In this document: one piece after another, positions 18,743-32,239 of the stretch
Position numbering within the stretch: position 1 is the stretch's first letter
Layout of the letters: every line of letters begins with the position of its first letter
Source: Fidelibacterota bacterium TCS55
Lineage (GTDB): Bacteria > Fidelibacterota > Marinisomatia > Marinisomatales > TCS55
Assembly: GCA_905182385.1 (NCBI GenBank)
Contig: CAJJBS010000034.1
Span: 1-42,751, forward strand
Reading direction: 5' to 3'
DNA length: 42,751 nt
Made by a program: the position numbers and the translations under genes
The notes under the pieces: generated by a model
Databases searched by the model: none
Seen by the model: the letters and a program-made list of their open reading frames with translations, nothing else
Told to the model about the DNA's origin: nothing

Positions 18743-20098
18743 TTAATATTTTTCATTTAATCCAAAAATAGGCATATTATCTTTCCATTTACCTCGAGTA
18801 AAGTCAGGAATTTGAATTGATGCGCTATTTGATTTAATTGATTTTTCTGAAAGAGGTACTATTGCGCTCATACTTACAGCATCATAAACATCAATTACTG
18901 GAGATTGATCACCTTTTAAAGCCTCTACAAAAGCACGAATAATAAAAAAATCCATTCCACCATGTCCTGAACCAGCCGCTTGTTTTTCAAATTTTTTCCA
19001 AAGGGGATGATCATATTCTTTTAAATAAGATTCATCTTTTTCCCAACGATGAGATTCTGGACTACGACCTTCAATATAAATTGATTTATTATCTTTCATC
19101 CAAATCCCTTTAGTACCTTGAACTCTAAAATTTAAGCTATAAGGTCGTGGCGAGTTTGTATCATGACTTAACATAATGGTTTGTCCATTAGCACATTTTA
19201 TTACGGTAGTAACAATGTCACCTAGCTTAAAATTTATTTTTGCGTTAGGATGCTCTTCTCCTCCATTATCAACAATGTATTTATGTAGTCCACGTGATTG
19301 AGTCGCCATAGAAGTTAAATGGAGCATTCGATTTCCACGATTAATATTTAACATTGGACTTATAGGCCCTAATCCATGAGTGGGATAAAGATCTGCATTT
19401 TTATCAACTGAATGTTGAGTCCTCCAACTGGCTTCAGAAAATCCTTTTTCACCGAATTCAACACCTCCACCATAAGCTGTTTTTCCGTCATTAAACTTAA
19501 CATGTCTTAAATCATGCTGATACCCTCCTTGACAATGTAAGAGCTCACCAAATAAATCTTTTCTAACCATATTTAAAACAGCCATAATATCTCTACGATA
19601 ATTCACATTCTCCATGATCATACACAGCTTACCAGATTCCTCAGATTTATTTACCAAGTCCCAGCATTCCTTAATTGTAAGTGCTGCAGGTACTTCAGTT
19701 CCAACATTGCAACCATTTTCCATAGCTGCCATAGCCATCGGATGGTGCCACTCCCATGGAGTTGCAATATAAACACCATCTAAATCTTCATTTGAGAGCA
19801 TGTTTCTAAAATCTTCTGGTCCTTTTTTATAAACTTTTGGTTTAGGGCGACCCTGTTTTTTAAAAACATTTAAAACCATATCAATCATTTTATCATCGAT
19901 ATCACATATTACTGGAATATCTACATCTGATCGATCTAATAAAAGTTTTGTCATCCATTGTCCACGTAATCCAGTTCCAATGATTCCAATTTGTAATTTA
20001 TTTGAAGATAAGGCAAACATTGATGATGAAAAAAAAGATGCCGTAGAGGCTAAAGCCGTTGTTTTAATAAATTTTCTACGATTCATTGAATCTTTCAT
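18743..20098 (-). CDS. Gfo/Idh/MocA family protein, GH109 (NAD-dependent alpha-N-acetylgalactosaminidase)-like, Tat signal
   Basis: NRRKFIKTTALASTASFF Tat-type leader; GIIGTGLRGQ nucleotide-binding motif; ECWDLVNKSEESGK...ENVNYRRDIMAVLNMVRKDLFGELLHCQGGYQHDLR resembles GH109 proteins. Confidence 0.82.
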   Translation of the reverse strand: MKDSMNRRKFIKTTALASTASFFSSSMFALSSNKLQIGIIGTGLRGQWMTKLLLDRSDVDIPVICDIDDKMIDMVLNVFKKQGRPKPKVYKKGPEDFRNMLSNEDLDGVYIATPWEWHHPMAMAAMENGCNVGTEVPAALTIKECWDLVNKSEESGKLCMIMENVNYRRDIMAVLNMVRKDLFGELLHCQGGYQHDLRHVKFNDGKTAYGGGVEFGEKGFSEASWRTQHSVDKNADLYPTHGLGPISPMLNINRGNRMLHLTSMATQSRGLHKYIVDNGGEEHPNAKINFKLGDIVTTVIKCANGQTIMLSHDTNSPRPYSLNFRVQGTKGIWMKDNKSIYIEGRSPESHRWEKDESYLKEYDHPLWKKFEKQAAGSGHGGMDFFIIRAFVEALKGDQSPVIDVYDAVSMSAIVPLSEKSIKSNSASIQIPDFTRGKWKDNMPIFGLNEKY

Positions 20099-20126
20099 TA
20101 ATTATATCTTTTAACATGTACTTATT

Positions 20127-21170
20127 TTAACTCAAAATAAATCCATCTTTCAATGGATCCTCAGGGTTTATCCAAAATGTATTCTTTCCAATGATAAATG
20201 CATTTCCACTTACTTCAGGAATAACTGATATATAATTCCCCAAGGTTGTTGTTTTTACCACTTTAACTCCAAAATTAGAGCCTAAAATACTTTCTATGAT
20301 TAAAGTTTCTCCTTCTTCGATTTCAGCCTTAGCATAATGAATAGCCGCTCGTGCACTTAAACCTGTTCCTGTAGGGCTTCTATCTAGTTGGCCTTCAGCA
20401 AAAATACACACATTTCTACTATGATTCATTGAATCTTTGGGTGGACCAGTAAATATTACACCATATAAATAATTCATCTCTGGCTCAGTAGGATGATTCA
20501 TTTTAACTGTATCCATTATTGCACGTTTAATTTGCATACCAGTTTCTATAAGGCTATTATAACTTTTATGGCTACAATCTAGTCCCACTTGAGCAACATC
20601 AACAAATGCGTAAAATGCACCTCCAAATGCCAAATCATATTTAATCTTACCTAACCTTGGAACATTAACCTCTACGTTTAATTCTTGAACAAAAGATGGA
20701 ACATTTTCAAATCGAACATTAACAACTTTTCCATTTTTAACTTTTGCGAATGAACGTATAAAACCAGAAGGTACATCCATGCGAACCTCAGTTTCTGGCT
20801 CAGTCATAGGTATCAAACCTGACTCAACTAATACTTTTGTTAAAGCTATCACAGCATGGCCACAGCCTGTGGAGTAGCCTTCATTATGAATAAAAATAAC
20901 ACCAAAATGAGAATCAATACTATCAGGTTCTACAATAATGGCTCCATACATATCAGCATGACCTCTAGGTTCCCAAATAAGTGCCTTACGAAAACTATCA
21001 AAATTTTCTTTTGCATTTTTTCGTTTTTCAAGAACAGACTCTCCTTTCAAATCAGGATATCCAGAGATAATAATTCTAAGCGGCTCACCCGCTGTATGAG
21101 CATCGATAGTCTGAATCTCATACCACTCTTTGGGAGGAACATATTTTTTTATTTGATTCAGATCAATCAA
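20127..21170 (-). CDS. Proline racemase family: trans-3-hydroxy-L-proline dehydratase
   Basis: IDAHTAGEPLRI, HNEGYSTGCGHAVIAL (first catalytic Cys) and DRSPTGTG (Thr in place of the second Cys), the Cys/Thr pattern of trans-3-Hyp dehydratases such as human L3HYPDH; C-terminal DPLKDGFILS. Confidence 0.88.
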   Translation of the reverse strand: MIDLNQIKKYVPPKEWYEIQTIDAHTAGEPLRIIISGYPDLKGESVLEKRKNAKENFDSFRKALIWEPRGHADMYGAIIVEPDSIDSHFGVIFIHNEGYSTGCGHAVIALTKVLVESGLIPMTEPETEVRMDVPSGFIRSFAKVKNGKVVNVRFENVPSFVQELNVEVNVPRLGKIKYDLAFGGAFYAFVDVAQVGLDCSHKSYNSLIETGMQIKRAIMDTVKMNHPTEPEMNYLYGVIFTGPPKDSMNHSRNVCIFAEGQLDRSPTGTGLSARAAIHYAKAEIEEGETLIIESILGSNFGVKVVKTTTLGNYISVIPEVSGNAFIIGKNTFWINPEDPLKDGFILS

Positions 21171-21179
21171 TGATGATCC

Positions 21180-22808
21180 TTATTTTGACACGATTGTAAG
21201 TAAAATATAAATTCCTATAGTAGTAGTCATAATAGCCATAGAAACATTTTTTGCATTAGTCCATGGTGTCATATCTACTGGCGCAGGTACTCTTTGATCA
21301 CTAATAGCAATCTCCTTTTCTGATTTAGGTTTTATTTTACCAATTAAAAGCATTAGAGAAATTGCTGCAATAAAACTTATGAAATAACCATGTAACCAAT
21401 GTAATTCTCCAGATCCATCAGCAAAAAATGTTGGCACATCTTTAATATTAACGAAACTAAAGAAAGCATAAAATAGCATTCCAACTAACATTCCAACTTT
21501 TGCTGCAATTGCTGGAACATGCTTAGTAGTAATACCTAGCAAAAAGATTCCAATGATTGGTACACTATACAATCCATTAACTTTTTGAAGATACTCAAAA
21601 ATTGACTGCATTTGATCTAACATTGGTGCTATAAAAATAGATACTATCGCTAATAAAATACCAAACTTTTTACCAATAGCTACTATTTGTTTTCCACTTG
21701 CTTCTTTATTGATATACCCTTTATAAAATTGTAAAGAAAAAAGAGTTGAGGCACTATTCAAAGCAGAGTTAAAAGAACTAAGAATAGAGCCCATTAGAAC
21801 TGCGGCAAATAAACCAAGTGACCATTCAGGAAGGACATGTCTTACAACTGCGCCATAAACCTGATCTTGTTTATCAATATTAAGGTCTGTCATATGAAGT
21901 GCAATAATACCAGGTAAACATAATAATAAAGGACCAACTAATTTCATAGCTGAGGCAAAAAGAACACCTTTTTGTCCTTCTGCTAAACTTTTAGCTGCCA
22001 TTGCTCGCTGAACAATGACTTGGTTAGTTGACCAATAAAAAACTTGAATAAACATCATTCCTGTAAAGAGCGTTGGCCAAGGAACTGAGACAACATCTCC
22101 ATCGATATTAGTATTCGTCAGGACTGCTAAATATTCTGGATTATTAGTTCCTAAAATATTTAATCCTTTAAAAAATGATCCATCTCCAAGAGCATATAAT
22201 CCCAATATTGGTATTGCTAAACCACCAATAAGTAACCCAATGCCATTTAGTGTATCACTGACAGCAACTGATTTCAATCCACCAAATATCGCATAAGCAC
22301 TTCCAAGAATTCCGATTGTTGCTACAACAAACCATAAAGAAAGATTTAAATCAAACATACCAATTAAGGCTAAAGAACCAGTATATAAAACAACAGGTAA
22401 TAAAACAGTTACATAGCCAAATAAAAATAATCCAGAGACCATGGATCTTGTTGTTTTATCAAAACGTTTTTCGAGAAATGCAGGTGTTGTTGTAAAACCA
22501 CTGGCAAGATATCGAGGTAAAAAGACTAATGCAGTCGCAATCATTGCAAGAGCAGCCAAGGCTTCCCACGCAAGTCCTACAAGGGCTTTATCTCCAAATA
22601 CTGAACCATTTAAACCAACTAATTGTTCGGTAGAAAGATTTGTTAATAGAAGCGAGCCTGCGACCATAGGCCAAGCAAGTGCACGTCCTCCTGTAAAGTA
22701 TTCTTCGGTTACATTATCAGATTTCTTCATTCCAATAACAATCCGATATGTAAAGAAAGCAACTGCTCCAGTTGCAATAATAAAAGTCATTATAGAAATA
22801 GTATTCAT
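21180..22808 (-). CDS. Sodium:solute symporter (SSS/SGLT-like) family transporter
   Basis: Multi-TM; EEYFTGGRALAWPMVAGSLLLTNLSTEQLVGLNG, YAIFGGLKSVAVSDTLNG. Confidence 0.9.
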   Translation of the reverse strand: MNTISIMTFIIATGAVAFFTYRIVIGMKKSDNVTEEYFTGGRALAWPMVAGSLLLTNLSTEQLVGLNGSVFGDKALVGLAWEALAALAMIATALVFLPRYLASGFTTTPAFLEKRFDKTTRSMVSGLFLFGYVTVLLPVVLYTGSLALIGMFDLNLSLWFVVATIGILGSAYAIFGGLKSVAVSDTLNGIGLLIGGLAIPILGLYALGDGSFFKGLNILGTNNPEYLAVLTNTNIDGDVVSVPWPTLFTGMMFIQVFYWSTNQVIVQRAMAAKSLAEGQKGVLFASAMKLVGPLLLCLPGIIALHMTDLNIDKQDQVYGAVVRHVLPEWSLGLFAAVLMGSILSSFNSALNSASTLFSLQFYKGYINKEASGKQIVAIGKKFGILLAIVSIFIAPMLDQMQSIFEYLQKVNGLYSVPIIGIFLLGITTKHVPAIAAKVGMLVGMLFYAFFSFVNIKDVPTFFADGSGELHWLHGYFISFIAAISLMLLIGKIKPKSEKEIAISDQRVPAPVDMTPWTNAKNVSMAIMTTTIGIYILLTIVSK

Positions 22809-22856
22809 CTTCTATTCTTTTGCTTTTTGTTTAAGATGAGATACGAGGAGGACGAT

Positions 22857-27284
<4,428 letters not shown>

Positions 27285-27304
<20 letters not shown>

Positions 27305-28289
27305 CCATTTTCTTTGAAAATAATTCTAAATCCTCATGTCTTATTTTTCTTAGATAATTCCATGCTTTTTCTTGAGAAATTAATAAATATTTGTTTGAAG
27401 GGAATAATTTAGTACGCCAAGCGGCCATAGTAACTGAAATACAAAGTCTGATAAAAGATATGTATGTAATTGCTTCTAACTCAATATTTTTTAAAGGAAA
27501 TTTAGAATGATAGCCCTTGAGAATATTAGCCATGGCTTTATATGATTCACTTTTGCCTAATGCTACGTATGACATACATATAGCTGGCTCAGCTGCCCTA
27601 TAAGAATAAACCATATCTCCAAAATCAATTATCCCATTAAATCGACCATTTCTATCTACAAGAATATTCTGATCATTTCCATCATTATGAATATACATTT
27701 TTCTTAATTTCAAACTATTAATTTCAACATTTGATTTATAAGCATCTAAGAAATATCTAATAGTTTTTTTATCATTTTCATTTTCAATGAAAGTAAGCCT
27801 TGATTTAATTAAATCAATTACTTGAACATCCCAATCAAAATCAGAGTTTTTAAATTTATGATCAAACTGATCTAGAGAGATATCTAGTATTCCAATAAAT
27901 TCGCCCAGTTTAAAATAAGAATCATCATTTAGAACAATATCTTTTAAAAACTTACCTTCAATAAATTTTAGCAATCTAATAAAATAAATAATACCATCTT
28001 TTTTAATAGATTTAATATCCTCTATCAAATTTGGTACTCTTAAATCTGGATTGTTTGATTTAATAAACAATGTTGTTTCGCTTTGCAATTTTAAATAATC
28101 TATACATTCAGATGGATTAGAAATTTTTAAAATATATTTTTTTCCAAAAGAATCCTTAATAAGAAAATTTTGATCTCTATCACTAAACAATAACTTTGAA
28201 TTTGCTTTAATTTTATAACGAGAAAATAAAATATCTTTTACCTCGTTATTTGTAAAATAAGGTGGTGGAGTATTAAATACGGTTAACAT
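27285..28289 (-). CDS. APH-family kinase resembling hydroxylysine kinase (HYKK/AGPHD1)
   Basis: SDRDQNFLI, YIHNDGNDQNILVD (HxDxxxxN variant), GIIDFGDMVYSY, and a C-terminal VTMAAWRTKLFPSNKYLLISQEKAWNYL segment resembling the HYKK C-terminus. Overlaps the phospholyase gene by 20 nt. Confidence 0.8.
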
Positions 28290-28362
28290 ATTTTAATGAT
28301 TAAATCTATTATAATTGTTTATAAAGAATCATTTATTAACTCTAAAACTAACAAAAAGAAAA

Positions 28363-28533
28363 TTAATCTAAATACTTTGGAATGAAGAGATATAAAAGCG
28401 CTCCTGTAAACAATGCTAGGAAACCTTTAAAAGAGCCAAGATCCTCACTTAAAATACTAGATTCTTGCATCCAAGATAAAATTGCGAACATTATACCAAA
28501 AGATGATAGATATAACCAAATAACTTTACGCAT
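28363..28533 (-). CDS. 56-aa predicted two-TM membrane protein (not in the supplied ORF track)
   Basis: Hand translation: MRKVIWLYLSSFGIMFAILSWMQESSILSEDLGSFKGFLALFTGALLYLFIPKYLD*. ATG lies 3 nt after the aminopeptidase P stop. Confidence 0.6.
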   Translation of the reverse strand: MRKVIWLYLSSFGIMFAILSWMQESSILSEDLGSFKGFLALFTGALLYLFIPKYLD

Positions 28534-28536
28534 TTA

Positions 28537-29901
28537 TTAAGCCATTATAGCTTCAATTTCATCTACAGTACGAGGAATAGGAGGTCCTAATAAACGATAA
28601 CCCTCTTCAGTAATTACAATGTTATCCTCAATTCTAATCCCACCAAAACCTTTAAAAGCTTTTAATGCATCATAATTAATAAAATCTTGATGTTTATTTT
28701 CTGACTCCCATTGCTCAATTAAGCTTGGTATAAAATAAATACCAGGTTCTACAGTTAAAACAAATCCTACTTCAAGGTTTTTTGCTAATCTAAGATATGC
28801 TAAGCCAAATTGATCACTTCTATCACTATCGTCATCATAACCAACTAAGTCTTCGCCAAGACCTTCCATATCATGGACATCTAAACCGAGCATATGACCG
28901 AGCCCATGTGGAAAAAATAAGGCATGTGCACCTGCTTGAACCGCATCAATGCTATTACCTTTCATTATGCCTAAAGTAGTTAAACCTTCAACTGCAATCT
29001 TAGCGGATTCGATATGAGCATCCTTATAAGATTTACCAGGAGAACAAAATGAAAAAGCAGCCTGTTGCATGTTAAATACAATATTGTATATATCTTTTTG
29101 TAAAGAGGAGAATTTACCGTTTACAGGAAAAGTTCGAGTAATATCGCTGGCATAATGCAAAGAGGATTCTGCACCAGAATCATTAAGAGCTAATTTTCCA
29201 GAAGTCATTACGTTATCATAATTATTACTATGAAGTATTTCACCATTAATGGTAAAAATGACTGGGTAGGCTAAGCGAGAACCATGCGATAAGGCATAAC
29301 CTTCAATTTGTCCAACAACATACTGTTCAGAAATACCATCTTTAGTTAGTTTCATAGCTAATTTATGCATTTTAGCAGTTATTGACAGAGCTGATTCAAT
29401 TTCAAAAATTTCTTCTTTTGATTTAATCGATCGTTGCTGGATTACATTTTGAATTAAACTTTTAGAAGAACCATTATATTTTCCATTTAAGGTATTATTT
29501 AAAAATATTTCTTGATCAGCTCTGTAAGTAGGTAGTATATGAATTTTACCAGAGACTGTAGATAAATAGTTTTTAAGCTTTGAATTTGATTTAATCTTTG
29601 AGATACCTGAAAACTCTGCCATTAATTGAACAGAAGTTCTTGATCCTTCCCAAACAATATCTTGAACAGAAAGATTATCTCCAAAGAGTATTGTTTCTCC
29701 AGACATAACCTCTATGATAAGATTTAACTCTGGATAATCTAAACCACAATAATATAAAAAGTTGCTATCTTGTCGAAACCTTAATGTATTTGAAGGATAA
29801 TTCATAGGGACAAGATTGTTTCCAGGAAAGAAAATTATCCCACTTTCCAATCCTTCACATAATTTTTTTCTTCTATCTTGGTAAATATTAGCATTAAACA
29901 T
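28537..29901 (-). CDS. pepP: M24B Xaa-Pro aminopeptidase (aminopeptidase P)
   Basis: NDSGAESSLHYASDITRTFPVNG, FFPHGLGHMLGLDVHD, LTVEPGIYF, GGIRIEDNIVIT metal-binding signatures. Confidence 0.92.
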   Translation of the reverse strand: MFNANIYQDRRKKLCEGLESGIIFFPGNNLVPMNYPSNTLRFRQDSNFLYYCGLDYPELNLIIEVMSGETILFGDNLSVQDIVWEGSRTSVQLMAEFSGISKIKSNSKLKNYLSTVSGKIHILPTYRADQEIFLNNTLNGKYNGSSKSLIQNVIQQRSIKSKEEIFEIESALSITAKMHKLAMKLTKDGISEQYVVGQIEGYALSHGSRLAYPVIFTINGEILHSNNYDNVMTSGKLALNDSGAESSLHYASDITRTFPVNGKFSSLQKDIYNIVFNMQQAAFSFCSPGKSYKDAHIESAKIAVEGLTTLGIMKGNSIDAVQAGAHALFFPHGLGHMLGLDVHDMEGLGEDLVGYDDDSDRSDQFGLAYLRLAKNLEVGFVLTVEPGIYFIPSLIEQWESENKHQDFINYDALKAFKGFGGIRIEDNIVITEEGYRLLGPPIPRTVDEIEAIMA

Positions 29902-29971
29902 TATGTTAAATCTATGTCAAGATTATGGCATTCTAAATATTAATTTTTATTGTTTCACAAAGTACAGATAT

Positions 29972-30009
29972 TTTAAATACATATTAAGTGTATATAAGTG
30001 TATTTTAAA
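29972..30009. promoter_or_regulatory. Candidate operator: imperfect dyad with internal 10-bp-period direct repeats upstream of the pepP-led gene run
   Basis: TTTAAATACA (29972-29981) versus TGTATTTTAAA (29999-30009); AAGTGTAT at 29986-29993 and 29996-30003. Confidence 0.3.
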
Positions 30010-30201
30010 CTATTAATAATATTTAATTTTATTTTCTACCCTCTTGTAAAATATATTATATATAAATATTAGATGTACTACTATTTACTATTATTAAAAC
30101 CAATTTAATTTAAACATATTATAGATTATATATATCGAAAATAGAGCAAAAAATAGAAAAAATAGAAAAATTATTTTATTGCCGGATATTTTTCTCATAG
30201 T

Positions 30202-30900
30202 TTAAAATGTCCATGAATAATTAAGTTTAAAAGATTTTTTTGGTGACGATCCATCAATATTCATTATTTCTTTTTCATATAAATGATTGAAGGCTGTAGC
30301 AATGCCCACACCTAATGCTGCACCAAAAACCACATCGCTTAAATAATGCTTATTATCATTAATCCTACTCAAGCCTGTAATTGATGCAAACAGATAAGCA
30401 GGCAAACCAATATCTGTACCATAAATATTCTGAATGATTGTTGCACCTAAAAAACTATTTGAAGTATGTCCTGAAGGAAAAGAACGCTTATTTGATCCAT
30501 CAGGCCGAATCCTCTTTGTAGCAAATTTTATACCATAAGTCACTAGTCCATTTACTAAAAATGAGTTTATAATATATCTTCTTTTTTCTTTTCTCTGAAC
30601 TCCTGAAATAGAGCTCCAAAAAATAAATTGATTTGTTATTCCCCAATAATCTCCAAATATTGATAGTTCCTTTGACAAAATATTTTTTGATCCATTTATA
30701 TTTTGTAAATGAGTATCGTAGTTAGATCCCAACCGTGATATTATTAAACCAGCGACTATAATATTTCTTGAGTCTTTATACTTAATAATGTTTTCAAACC
30801 CTTCTCTCATATATTCAGATGAAACCGTTTGACTATTAATTATATTTAGAATATTTAACGTAATAAGTAACCTTAATAACTTTTTACTGTATTTATTCAT
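30202..30900 (-). CDS. PAP2 superfamily phosphatase
   Basis: KFATKRIRPDG...SFPSGHTSNSF...SRINDNKHYLSDVVFGAALG, the three PAP2 motifs; N-terminal signal. Confidence 0.9.
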   Translation of the reverse strand: MNKYSKKLLRLLITLNILNIINSQTVSSEYMREGFENIIKYKDSRNIIVAGLIISRLGSNYDTHLQNINGSKNILSKELSIFGDYWGITNQFIFWSSISGVQRKEKRRYIINSFLVNGLVTYGIKFATKRIRPDGSNKRSFPSGHTSNSFLGATIIQNIYGTDIGLPAYLFASITGLSRINDNKHYLSDVVFGAALGVGIATAFNHLYEKEIMNIDGSSPKKSFKLNYSWTF

Positions 30901-30992
30901 GTATAAAACTAATCATATTCTTATCTACTTTCACTTATGAGTTATATTCAATATTCGATAACTTTTAGATTAAATCTTTAATAATTAATTTT

Positions 30993-32239
30993 ATGAAACA
31001 TCCTTTAAGAAATCTTATACGTAATAACAAGTTAATGAATGAATTAGCTGAAGAATATGGAACACCCTGTTACGTTTATGATCAACCAAGACTGGTTGAT
31101 AATCTTACAAGACTTGACAATGCTATATCAAAGTACTTTAATAAATATCATATTTGTTACGCAGTAAAATCAAATAGCAATCCTCATTTATTAAAAACTA
31201 TGCTTCTTACACTTCCACATTTAGGTGCAGACTGCTCTAGTCCTGGAGAAGTATACGTCGCTGAAAAATCTGGTATAAATACCAAAGATTGTATTTATAC
31301 AGGTAACTATGAATCTATTGAAGATTTGTCCATAGCTCTTGATAAAGAATGCTATATCAATTTAGATGACCAAACATCTTTTGATCGACTTTCTAAAATT
31401 AAATTACCTGAACGAATTTCTTTTCGATTAAATCCAGGCTTTGGTAAAGGGGAGTTCTCTGGAATAACAACTGCTGGTAATAATGCAAAATTTGGAATCC
31501 CAGCTGATAAAATTATGTCTGCATATAGCAAAGCTAAAGATTCTAATATTACTCGTTTTGGGCTCCAATGTATGGCAGGCTCTGGAAATCTTGAAGAAGA
31601 CCATTTCATTGATGTCATGACAGCAATTCTTCATCATTCAAAAAAATTGAAACTAAACTTAATATTAACTTTGAGTTTATAAGTATGGGTGGTGGCCTTG
31701 GAATTCCTTATAATGAGGACCAACTGTCTTTAAACTATGACAATCTTTTTAAAAAATTATCCGATATTTTTTATGAAGCATATCCTAATAAAGATAAAGC
31801 TCCTGCCCTTTGGATCGAGCCCGGAAAATCTATAGTAGGAGATACAGGTTTTATTTTATCTACTGTAACAGGTATTAAAAATAGTTATAAAAATTTTGTT
31901 GGGCTTGATGCGGGTATGGAAACTTTAATGCGCCCAGCCTTATATGGTGCATTCCATCAAATGTTTAAAGTAGGCATTCATGGCGAGAATGTTGGCACTT
32001 TTGATTTCACTGGACCTATTTGTGAGAACACTGATAGAATTGCATCAAATCGTGATTTTCCAACGGTCACGGAAGGCGATTTAATTGCTATTTTAGATGC
32101 AGGTGCATATGGCTATTCTATGTCACATAATTTTAATACTCGACCTCGTGCTTCTGAAGTATTATTAAATGGAAAATCTCATCGATTGATTAGGCGTCGG
32201 GAAACAATAAAAGATATTTTTTCTGGGTGTGATGTTTAA
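30993..32239 (+). CDS. lysA: Diaminopimelate decarboxylase, split in two ORFs by a frameshift at an A7 run (30993-31682 and 31685-32239)
   Basis: YGTPCYVYDQPRLVDN, CYAVKSNSNPHLLK (PLP Lys), GADCSSPGE, then MGGGLGIPY, WIEPGKSIVGDTG, DAGAYGYSMSHNFN. A -1 shift at 31640-31646 joins HHSKK to IETKLNINFEFISMGGGLGIPY. Confidence 0.85.
31640..31679 (+). promoter_or_regulatory. Putative -1 frameshift site: A_AAA_AAA heptamer, 7-nt spacer, 9-bp AU-rich hairpin
   Basis: Heptamer 31640-31646, spacer TTGAAAC, stem TAAACTTAA (31654-31662) / TTGAGTTTA (31671-31679) with one T.G wobble and an 8-nt loop. Confidence 0.35.

Noticed and set aside
22441-22839. 132-aa ORF antisense to the SSS transporter
   Set aside because: Mirror of a strongly supported transporter; no motif or signal.
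29902-29960. TTGACA-like -35 box just upstream of aminopeptidase P
   Set aside because: It lies only about 15 nt from the start codon, with no room for a -10 element and leader.
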